From: Ectopseudomonas composti
GTDB lineage: Bacteria; Pseudomonadota; Gammaproteobacteria; Pseudomonadales; Pseudomonadaceae
Length of the DNA: 11,927 nt
NCBI GenBank assembly: GCA_946886245.1
Contig: CAMPIF010000079.1
Span: 1-11,927 of the forward strand
Reading direction: 5' to 3'
The translations under genes were made by a program, and so were the position numbers. Of the stretch, positions 6,152-11,927 are shown one piece after another. Every line of letters starts with the position of its first letter. Position 1 is the stretch's first letter. The notes below the pieces were generated by a model. It searched no databases and was not told the origin of the DNA. It saw only the letters and a list, made by a program, of their open reading frames with translations.

Positions 6152-6382
6152 TTTCAGCCCCCGGGAAAAAGTGGACGCGAATTGTGCCGATAACCGGCGA
6201 ATATCGAAAGGGCATTGGGGATTTTTTGTACAACCGGTGATGACCGGAGTCTGGCCTGGCTGAGCGAAGACCCTACGGCCGAGCGGTTACAGTGATATGA
6301 CCGGGCAAGGCCTGCCCACCACCTGCGCCACCCAGAGCGGACAGGGCTGGCGCGGATCGCATTGGCGCAACATCCGCCGCGC
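6152..6382. other. Intergenic region between the unknown gene and the MITE-like element
   Basis: These 231 bp separate the stop of the unknown minus-strand gene (6383) from the MITE-like element. No ORF with coding character, RNA gene or T-tailed terminator was recognised. If nspC has its own promoter upstream of the element it should be here on the minus strand. The best match I see is poor: TTTCGA, 17 nt, CACAAT, within about 6175-6208. Confidence 0.5.
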
Positions 6383-6988
6383 TCAATGCTGACGGAACAG
6401 GCTCAGCAAATGCTCGGCGATGGCGCCACGGATGCTGTCGATGCTCAAGCGCGAGCAGTGAGCGAGCTTGGCGGGATTGATGCGGTGCAGATGCAACGAT
6501 GGCATCCGCGCCTCGTATTCACGCAGATCGCCTTTCACCAGCACGGGCAGAAAATGCTCGCCGCGCGCTCGATAGCGCTCGATCAGCAGACGCAAGCCGG
6601 CCTGGAACGGTAGTTCGCGCGAGGCAATCAGGCGCGACTCGCCTGGCACCTTCAGGTACAGGCCGTCGAACCCCACCGTTTCACCCGGCAGGATGTGCAC
6701 GCCAGTGGGCTCCACGGCATCGGCGGGAATATCGTGAAAGGTGTCATGCCAGGCCATCTCGTCCGGCAGGATGGTGATACCGCCCTGCTCGTCCTGCGGC
6801 ACCACGAAGCTGTAGTTGCTGTAGAGCTTCCCGACATAGCTGGAGTAAATGCACAGACGGTTTTCAAAACGCCGCAGGAAAGCGATGGCCTGGGCACGGT
6901 CGGTAATGGCGTGCAGGTCCCAGTTCAGGTCACGCTGGTGCTGCAGCTCATGCCAACGGGCATCGACACTCAAGGCAAGGGCAGACAT
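6383..6988 (-). CDS. Conserved-looking hypothetical protein, divergent from mksF
   Basis: I do not recognise this gene. From ATG 6988 it encodes 201 aa, soluble, with no signal peptide or membrane segment and no clear catalytic motif. The first part is alpha-helical and charged (VDARWHELQHQRDLNWDLHA, then ITDRAQAIAFLRRFENRLCI). A middle section is beta-rich, rich in aromatic and acidic residues (YSSYVGKLYSNYSFVVPQDE). The C-terminal third looks helical and basic. The frame extends to GTG 7039 and ATG 7012, but only ATG 6988 has a ribosome-binding site (GGAG, 6 nt spacing). Codon use is like the neighbours and antisense frames are broken, so it is a real gene. It is divergent from mksF, with 222 bp between the start codons, so a shared control region is possible, but nothing in the sequence ties it functionally to the condensin. 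Confidence 0.82.
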   Translation of the reverse strand: MSALALSVDARWHELQHQRDLNWDLHAITDRAQAIAFLRRFENRLCIYSSYVGKLYSNYSFVVPQDEQGGITILPDEMAWHDTFHDIPADAVEPTGVHILPGETVGFDGLYLKVPGESRLIASRELPFQAGLRLLIERYRARGEHFLPVLVKGDLREYEARMPSLHLHRINPAKLAHCSRLSIDSIRGAIAEHLLSLFRQH

Positions 6989-6994
6989 CAGGGG

Positions 6995-6998
6995 CTCC
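6995..6998 (-). promoter_or_regulatory. Shine-Dalgarno GGAG deciding the start of the unknown gene
   Basis: On the minus strand GTGGAG is followed by 6 nt and then ATG 6988. The upstream candidates GTG 7039 and ATG 7012 lack a comparable site, so the shorter 201-aa product is preferred over 218 or 209 aa. Confidence 0.65.
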
Positions 6999-7170
6999 AC
7001 AAACAGGTTCATGGCTAACCACGGCAGAAAGCGTGCCACCTCTAAAACCCAGGTTTTCTCGGCTTTTCAAGCACTTGCCAGCGCTTCCCACGCACAGCCC
7101 GTCCCAATGTGCCGAATAGCGTCACCTGCCTCTGATCGATTCGGACTCAAACCCGGCATCCACCTTGCAG

Positions 7171-7176
7171 TACAAT
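7171..7176 (+). promoter_or_regulatory. Possible -10 box TACAAT for the mksFEB operon
   Basis: TACAAT matches the sigma-70 -10 consensus at 5 of 6 bases and lies 34 nt before the mksF ATG. No good -35 hexamer appears 16-18 nt upstream; the region reads TCAAAC/CAAACC. The call rests on the -10 and position only. Confidence 0.33.
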
Positions 7177-7210
7177 CGCCGCTTTCAACCTGCCTGGAAC
7201 CGGCGCCTCG

Positions 7211-8446
7211 ATGATCGATCCCAAGCGCGTATTGCGCGCCCTCGCCGAACACTGGACGTTGCTCGAACCGCTCTGCGAGCGCTTCGACGCCGGCACCCTG
7301 AGCCTGATCGAGCTGCGCAAGCAGCTGGTGGTCCAGCTGCCGGAAAGCACGCCGATTGACATCACCGCGCTGCTCGACCAGTGGATCCGCCTGGATATCC
7401 TGGTGCCGGTGGCCAAGAGCCCCAACCGCTTCGAGCTCAACGCGCAGATCCACGACTTCCTCGCCTACCTGCGCCGCGAACACCGCCTGGGCTTGTGCCT
7501 GGAGATCGAGGCCTACCTGCGTCACCTCGAACGTCTGGCCGGCTATATAAAGGACGCCTTCGAGGTACGCGACGCCGCCGATCTGGCCCGACAGCTACGT
7601 TTGCTCGATATGCGCGTGCGCGACGTATTGAAAAAACTGGCCAACGACGAACAGGCACTGGTCGCCGTGGCCGAACGGGCCAAGACCTCGGATCGGCAGA
7701 TTCCGCTGCGTCAGCGTTACGCCGAAGTGCTAGCGACCTGGGACGAATACGTCGAACCGATGATCCAGCTGGTCGCCGCCGACGGCGCCTTCGAGCAAGG
7801 CGTGTACCGCGTCGAACACGTGCTGCTGCGCCTGCTCGGCGAGCAGCAGCGCCTCGGCCAACTGGTCGACGACGATTTGTTGTTGCGCACCCACGCGCGC
7901 ATCCTGGAAATGCAGACCACCGCCCAGCTGACCCTGCGCCGCGCCCGTGAACTGCTGCTGCCGCTGCGTGAGGAAGCGCGCCGGCACAACGCCGTGACCC
8001 GCGGCGCGGCCCTGGCCCTGGCGGCGATCCGGCGCAAGGGCCTGGACGCCGTGCCCCAGGCTTCGCTGCCGCTGTTCAGCCGCCCGCAGAGCACCTTTCT
8101 CGGCAGCGCCTCACAGGTCGAGGCCTATGTTTACGCGCTGGCGCGCTTCCAGCCCAAGCCGGCGCAGTTCCCCAAGGCCCATACCACGCGCAAGGGCGAA
8201 GCGCCGCGGGCGCCACGCACCGCCCGCGAGATGCTCGAACGCTGCGAACAGGCGCTGCCACTGCCGGACCTGATGGTCTGGCTGCTGGAGCAGGAGCCCG
8301 AAGGCGCCACCGACGAACTGCTCTACTGGTTCTCGCGCCTGTCCCGCGATGCGCGCTTCCAGCGCGAGCGCCTGGAGCGACAGGAGTACCTGACGGCCGA
8401 ACATCGGGTCAGCCTGAGTTCGTTCGCCTTGCTCCGAACCACCTAG
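7211..8446 (+). CDS. mksF: MksF, kleisin-like subunit of the MksBEF condensin
   Basis: MksF is the kleisin-type subunit that bridges the heads of the SMC-like MksB and binds MksE, forming a DNA-entrapping ring on the chromosome. The protein is 411 aa. Residues 1 to about 95 look like a winged-helix dimer module (ALAEHWTLLEPLCERF, then SLIELRKQLVVQL and DILVPVAKSPNRFELNAQI). A long helical middle section follows (about 95-290). A Pro/basic-rich link near 305-340 leads to a C-terminal helical or winged-helix segment (EMLERCEQALPLPDLMVWLL). It is the first gene of mksF-mksE-mksB, the same order as jetA-jetB-jetC in Wadjet systems. The ATG has only a weak upstream GGA. Its TAG stop lies inside a REP unit, so the final residues (SSFALLRTT) may have been set by that insertion. 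Identity rests mainly on operon context and general fold. Confidence 0.85.
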   Translation: MIDPKRVLRALAEHWTLLEPLCERFDAGTLSLIELRKQLVVQLPESTPIDITALLDQWIRLDILVPVAKSPNRFELNAQIHDFLAYLRREHRLGLCLEIEAYLRHLERLAGYIKDAFEVRDAADLARQLRLLDMRVRDVLKKLANDEQALVAVAERAKTSDRQIPLRQRYAEVLATWDEYVEPMIQLVAADGAFEQGVYRVEHVLLRLLGEQQRLGQLVDDDLLLRTHARILEMQTTAQLTLRRARELLLPLREEARRHNAVTRGAALALAAIRRKGLDAVPQASLPLFSRPQSTFLGSASQVEAYVYALARFQPKPAQFPKAHTTRKGEAPRAPRTAREMLERCEQALPLPDLMVWLLEQEPEGATDELLYWFSRLSRDARFQRERLERQEYLTAEHRVSLSSFALLRTT

Positions 8447-8498
8447 GGTGCGCTAAGCGCATCGCAACCGAATTCATGGTGCGCACGGCGCACCCTAC
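8443..8498. repeat. Inverted pair of REP elements overlapping the mksF stop codon
   Basis: The right unit (8478-8498, minus strand) reads GTAG, then GGTGCGC, a CGT loop and GCGCACC: a 7-bp perfect stem. The left unit (8443-8463, plus strand) is a decayed copy: CTAG, GGTGCGC, TAA, GCGCATC. Their outer 10 bp (TAGGGTGCGC at 8444-8453 with 8488-8497) are perfectly complementary, with a 14-nt spacer (8464-8477). The TAG in the left head is the stop codon of mksF. The pair fills most of the 87-bp gap between mksF and mksE. Confidence 0.82.
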
Positions 8499-8533
8499 GC
8501 ATAACGCGCTGCACCTGCAGCGAATGGACCGCC

Positions 8534-9229
8534 ATGAACATCGACCTGAAAGAACTCACCCAGCTCTCCGCCATCTTCCGCGAGCTGTTCAAGGGCTACC
8601 ATGTCAGCCGCCGCGATCCGGAGCTGTACGCCCAGCTGTCCAATCTGCAGGACCAGTACCGCGCCTTGTTCAAGGCCCTGGGCTACGAGCTGGTCTGCGA
8701 CAGCCGCGGCTTCTACTATTTCGTCCCCGAGCAGATGGGCGCGCAGGTCAACAAGACCGCGCAACGCCTGGCGCTGTTCACCTTTATCCTCGTTGAACAT
8801 TTAGCCGACCAGGGCCGCGATCCCCTGGCGGTGCTCGATGGCGGCAGCCTCGGCCGCGACGAACTGCCGGCCTTGCTCGACAAGTACCGCGACCTGTTCC
8901 TCCAGGCCGAAGTGACCACCGTTGAGGAGCTGGAAGAGAAAGTCATGCGCCGCCTGACCCAACTCGGCTTCGCCAGCGAAGAGAACGGCATCTACCGCTT
9001 CCTCGCGCCCATGCACCGCTTCCTCGATGTCTGCCTCTCCGTGCAGCAGGACCGCGATCTCGCCGCCACCTTGCACAGCGCCCTGCCACTGCCGGCCCCG
9101 GAGCTGGTCGACGATGAGGCCGAGGAGGAGATCATCAGCCTTGACGAAGACGATATCGACGAACCCGAAGAGGACGCCCTGGCCCGCGCCATGGCCGAAG
9201 AACGCGCCGCACAGGAGATAGACGTATGA
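8534..9229 (+). CDS. mksE: MksE subunit of the MksBEF condensin
   Basis: MksE (DUF4194-like, equivalent to JetB) is the kite-type partner that binds the MksF kleisin in the SMC-like complex. The protein is 231 aa. The N-terminal part (about 1-95) is a winged-helix-like fold (LKELTQLSAIFRELFKGYHV, then YELVCDSRGFYYFVPEQMGA). A second such unit follows (VTTVEELEEKVMRRLTQLGF, then SEENGIYRFLAPMHRFLDVC). The last 40 or so residues form a strongly acidic tail (DDEAEEEIISLDEDDIDEPE), probably disordered. It starts at ATG 8534 with a weak ribosome-binding site, 87 bp after mksF, and its stop overlaps the mksB start by 4 bp (ATGA), indicating coupled translation of MksE and MksB. The overlap fits a complex in which the two are needed in fixed proportion. 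Confidence 0.87.
   Translation: MNIDLKELTQLSAIFRELFKGYHVSRRDPELYAQLSNLQDQYRALFKALGYELVCDSRGFYYFVPEQMGAQVNKTAQRLALFTFILVEHLADQGRDPLAVLDGGSLGRDELPALLDKYRDLFLQAEVTTVEELEEKVMRRLTQLGFASEENGIYRFLAPMHRFLDVCLSVQQDRDLAATLHSALPLPAPELVDDEAEEEIISLDEDDIDEPEEDALARAMAEERAAQEIDV
9213..9217 (+). promoter_or_regulatory. Shine-Dalgarno AGGAG for mksB inside the end of mksE
   Basis: AGGAG lies 8 nt before the ATG at 9226, within the last codons of mksE. Together with the ATGA overlap it fixes the mksB start and allows both re-initiation and independent initiation. Confidence 0.75.
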
Positions 9230-11927
9230 GCCAGGAACGCTACGGCATCCGCCGCTTCGCCCTGCTGAACACCGCCGGCTACAGCCTCGGTCTGTTCCCG
9301 CTGGAAAACCCGCTGTCGGTCTACGGCGCCAACAACCTGGGCAAGTCCGCTTCGATCAACGCCTTGCAGTTCCCGATCCTGGCGCGCATGTCGGACATGA
9401 GCTTCGGCAAGTACAGCCTGGAAGCCTCGCGCAAGTTCTACTTCGCCAGCGACACCAGCTACATCCTCGTCGAAGTCGCCCTGCCCCATGGCCCGCACGT
9501 GATCGGCGTGGCCGGTCGCGGCCCGGGTGGTGGCTTCGGTCACCAGTTCTTCGCCTACGCCGGCGAGCTGGATCTGGAGCACTACCAGCACAACGGTACC
9601 TGCCTGCGTCAACGCGAACTGTTCAAGAACCTCGGCCAGGCCGGCATCACCGCCTACGAGCTGAAACCCGACGAACTGCGGCGCCTGCTGGTCGGCGGCC
9701 ACACCAGCATCCCACTGGACCTGACCCTGATCCCGCTGCGCTCGACCAGCGAGCAGAGCCTGAAGACCTTCCGCGCGCTGTTCATCAACCTGCTGCACAT
9801 GCGCGAAATCACTGCGGCCAAGCTCAAGCAGCTGTTCCTCGATGCCTTCGAGCACAGTCTGCGCTCCGGCAGCGTCGACTACATCGCCGCCACCGAAGAA
9901 GCCTTCCGCGACGTACGCCGCATGGAACAGGACTACCAGGCGCTGGTCACCGCCGGCCCGCTGATCGAGGCGCTGGCCTCGGGCGTCACTCAGCGCGAGA
10001 CGCTGCGCGGCAAGCTGCATCGCCTGTCGCCATTGCTCGACAACCTGCTGGGCACCTGGCACGACTACGCCGATGCGCGCAAGGAAGAACTGGTGATCCA
10101 GGCCGAGCACTATCGCAACGAGCAGGACGGCCTGCAGAACGAACAGCGCGGCGGTACCAGTGAGCTGATGCGCCTGGAGCGTGAGATCAGCGAGATCCAG
10201 CGCTGGCTCGGCGAGCTTTCCGTGCTGAAGAACCGCTTCGCCCTGGTGGAAAACGCCAAGGTACTGGAAGAGCAACTGCTCGCCGCCAAGGACGCCCACG
10301 ACGAACTGGCCGGCGCCCTGGCGCAATCACGTCAGTTCTCCAGCGAAGACCTCGACGAGCGCCTGCGCGACCTGGAAAAACGCCTCAAGTCGGTCAAGCA
10401 GCAGCTCGATCACGCCGACAACAACAGCTACTCGCGCCTGCGCGAGGAATTCAGCCAGGCCGACGTCGACCGCCTGATGCGCCTGTTCAACGGCCAGCTG
10501 TTCAGCCTGCCGTTGGGTGAGAAAGGCATCCAGGCCGAAGGCGACGACTGGGTCAAGGCCGTCGAAGCGGTGCTCGATCGCTTCAAGGGCGACACCTTCG
10601 CCGTGCCGGGCCTGTCCATCGACCTCAGCCATATCGAACCGCCAGCGCTGCAGGCACTGGCCGACCGCGCCGCCCTGCGTGACCAGAAGGATCGCCTGGA
10701 GCGCGAACTCAAGCAGCTCAAGACCCAGCAGTCGGTCGCCTCTGACCGCGCCGCCAGCAAGGCCCAGGCCGAGACGCTGTACCAGGCCGTGCTGGATGCG
10801 CAGAAAGCGCTGGAAGATTTCCGCAAGAGCCAGACCCTGGCCGCCGAGGAGCCGCAGAAGCTGGAGCGCCTGGCCGAGCTGGAAGGCGCCCAGGATGAAC
10901 TCAAACGTGCCAGCGATGCCTTCGCCGAGCGCGTGCAGCAGCTGTCCGCCAAGCTGCAGCTGGTCGGCCGCCAACTGGCCGACCTGGAAGCCAAGGAGCG
11001 CACCCTGGAAGACGCCCTGCGCCGTCGCCAGTTGCTGCCGGCCGATCTGCCCTTCGGCACACCATTCATGGAACCCGTCGACGACAGCCTGGACAACCTG
11101 CTGCCGCTGCTCAACGACTACCAGGACACCTGGCAGGCGCTGCAACGCATCGACGGCCAGATCGAAGCGCTCTACGCCCAGGTTCGCCTGAAAGGCGTGG
11201 CCAAGTTCGACAGCGAGGACGACGTCGAGCGCCGCCTGCAACTGCTGGTCAACGCCTACGCCCACCGCCAGGACGAGGCGCTGACGCTGGCCAAGGCGCG
11301 CCGTGCGGCGGTCACCGACATCGCCCGTACCCTGCGCAATATCCGCAGCGACTACGACAACCTGGAACACCAACTGGCGCTGTTCAACCGCGAGATCAAC
11401 AAGCGCCAGGTCTCCAACCTGCAGAGCTTTCGCATCGTCCTGGCGCCGAACAAGGAAGCCCTGCGCCATATCGACCAGATCATCCACAGTGCCGGCCAGT
11501 ACGAGGAAGGCGAGACCCTGTCGGTGTTCGACCTGTCGCAATCGGCCGATCAGGACGCGAAGAACGAGGAAGCCAAGGATTACCTGTCGCGCCTGGTCGC
11601 GGCCAATGGCAACCAGCTGGGCCTGAAGGACCTGTTCGAACTGGCCTTCGAAATCACCAAGGTGCATGGCCAGCCGATCATCCACACCGACATCGATGGT
11701 GCAGCATCCAACGGCACCACCATGACCATCAAGGCGCTGACCAACATGTACCTGTTGCTGCACCTGATGGATCGCGAGCAGGCCGGGCGCGTGCGCCTGC
11801 CCTACTACCTCGACGAGGCGGCGGACATCGACGAACGCAACCAGCAGGCGCTGATCGAGACCAGCCTGCAGCTCGGCTTCGTGCCGATCCTGGCCTCGGT
11901 CAAGCCGCAGGTCTCGGCCCACGTGGC
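9226..11927 (+). CDS. mksB: MksB, SMC-like ATPase of the MksBEF condensin (3' end outside window)
   Basis: MksB is the SMC-like ATPase that, with MksF and MksE, compacts or loops DNA and can act against plasmids. The window shows 900 codons with no stop. The N-terminal head has a Walker A at residues 34-41 (GANNLGKS). Coiled coil rich in Leu, Glu, Gln, Lys and Arg runs from about 225 to 400. A less coiled segment at about 418-475 (LFSLPLGEKGIQ, then WVKAVEAVLDRFKGDTFAVPG) is a likely hinge. Coiled coil resumes to about 760. The C-terminal head has ASNGTTMTIKAL (827-838) at the ABC-signature position and Walker B LPYYLDEAADID (858-869, D863 and E864), followed by PILASVKPQ. Both head halves are thus present and only a short tail is probably missing. 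Its open frame was found by reading on from the ATGA overlap with mksE. Two long antisense frames here are by-products of GC-rich codon use. Confidence 0.92.
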   Translation, partial: MSQERYGIRRFALLNTAGYSLGLFPLENPLSVYGANNLGKSASINALQFPILARMSDMSFGKYSLEASRKFYFASDTSYILVEVALPHGPHVIGVAGRGPGGGFGHQFFAYAGELDLEHYQHNGTCLRQRELFKNLGQAGITAYELKPDELRRLLVGGHTSIPLDLTLIPLRSTSEQSLKTFRALFINLLHMREITAAKLKQLFLDAFEHSLRSGSVDYIAATEEAFRDVRRMEQDYQALVTAGPLIEALASGVTQRETLRGKLHRLSPLLDNLLGTWHDYADARKEELVIQAEHYRNEQDGLQNEQRGGTSELMRLEREISEIQRWLGELSVLKNRFALVENAKVLEEQLLAAKDAHDELAGALAQSRQFSSEDLDERLRDLEKRLKSVKQQLDHADNNSYSRLREEFSQADVDRLMRLFNGQLFSLPLGEKGIQAEGDDWVKAVEAVLDRFKGDTFAVPGLSIDLSHIEPPALQALADRAALRDQKDRLERELKQLKTQQSVASDRAASKAQAETLYQAVLDAQKALEDFRKSQTLAAEEPQKLERLAELEGAQDELKRASDAFAERVQQLSAKLQLVGRQLADLEAKERTLEDALRRRQLLPADLPFGTPFMEPVDDSLDNLLPLLNDYQDTWQALQRIDGQIEALYAQVRLKGVAKFDSEDDVERRLQLLVNAYAHRQDEALTLAKARRAAVTDIARTLRNIRSDYDNLEHQLALFNREINKRQVSNLQSFRIVLAPNKEALRHIDQIIHSAGQYEEGETLSVFDLSQSADQDAKNEEAKDYLSRLVAANGNQLGLKDLFELAFEITKVHGQPIIHTDIDGAASNGTTMTIKALTNMYLLLHLMDREQAGRVRLPYYLDEAADIDERNQQALIETSLQLGFVPILASVKPQVSAHV

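Noticed and set aside
6301..6382. Weak hairpins (GGGCA/TGCCC near 6304 and GCGGAT/ATCCGC near 6352-6378) as a terminator of the unknown gene
   Set aside because: Stems are short or imperfect and no T tract follows on the minus strand.
6362..6613. 83-codon plus-strand frame near 6362
   Set aside because: Mostly antisense to the unknown minus-strand gene, with no ribosome-binding site.
8992..11922. Two long, nearly adjacent minus-strand open frames (444 and 531 codons) opposite mksB
   Set aside because: They are antisense to a clear SMC-like coding sequence, rich in Gln, Val, Leu and Ala, with no recognisable domain or ribosome-binding site. High third-position GC on the plus strand removes stops from this antisense frame.

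Overview
The window looks like chromosomal DNA of a Pseudomonas species. The GC content is high and so is third-position GC. The gene neighbourhoods (fhp-ppyR-nnrS, rimI next to a probable holD, mksF-mksE-mksB) match arrangements I recall from this genus. The intergenic repeats headed by GTAG also fit. The P. mendocina/oleovorans/alcaligenes side of the genus seems likely, but that placement is a guess from memory.

Layout. (1) Bases 1-1970, plus strand: a nitric-oxide response operon, made of the 3' end of flavohaemoglobin (hmp/fhp), a small two-helix membrane protein (PpyR-like) and the haem-copper membrane protein NnrS. (2) 1999-2052: a perfect inverted pair of short palindromic repeats between convergent genes. 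(3) 3333-2060, minus strand: a two-gene operon with a probable DNA polymerase III psi subunit (HolD) followed by the ribosomal-protein S18 acetyltransferase RimI. (4) 5960-3491, minus strand: the carboxyspermidine/carboxynorspermidine pair, nspC first and then the dehydrogenase, ending in a clear rho-independent terminator. A second repeat pair lies between the two genes, and a 153-bp MITE-like inverted-repeat element sits directly upstream of nspC. (5) 6988-6383, minus strand: an unrecognised 201-aa protein. (6) 7211 to the window end, plus strand, divergent from (5): mksF-mksE-mksB, an SMC-like MksBEF condensin. A third repeat pair overlaps the end of mksF. mksB runs off the window after 900 visible codons.

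How the genes work together. Hmp oxidises NO to nitrate, NnrS relieves NO stress in the membrane, and the small protein between them is probably co-regulated. The dehydrogenase joins aspartate semialdehyde to a diamine and NspC decarboxylates the product, giving spermidine or norspermidine. MksF, MksE and MksB form a DNA-organising or plasmid-restricting complex.

I found no clearly new multi-gene system. The most notable structure is in the non-coding DNA. There are three different repeat families with one common design (GTAG head plus a 7-bp stem), each present as an inverted pair. One of them supplies the stop codon of mksF. The other main point is the MITE-like element in the nspC leader. 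No tRNA, rRNA or CRISPR array was seen.
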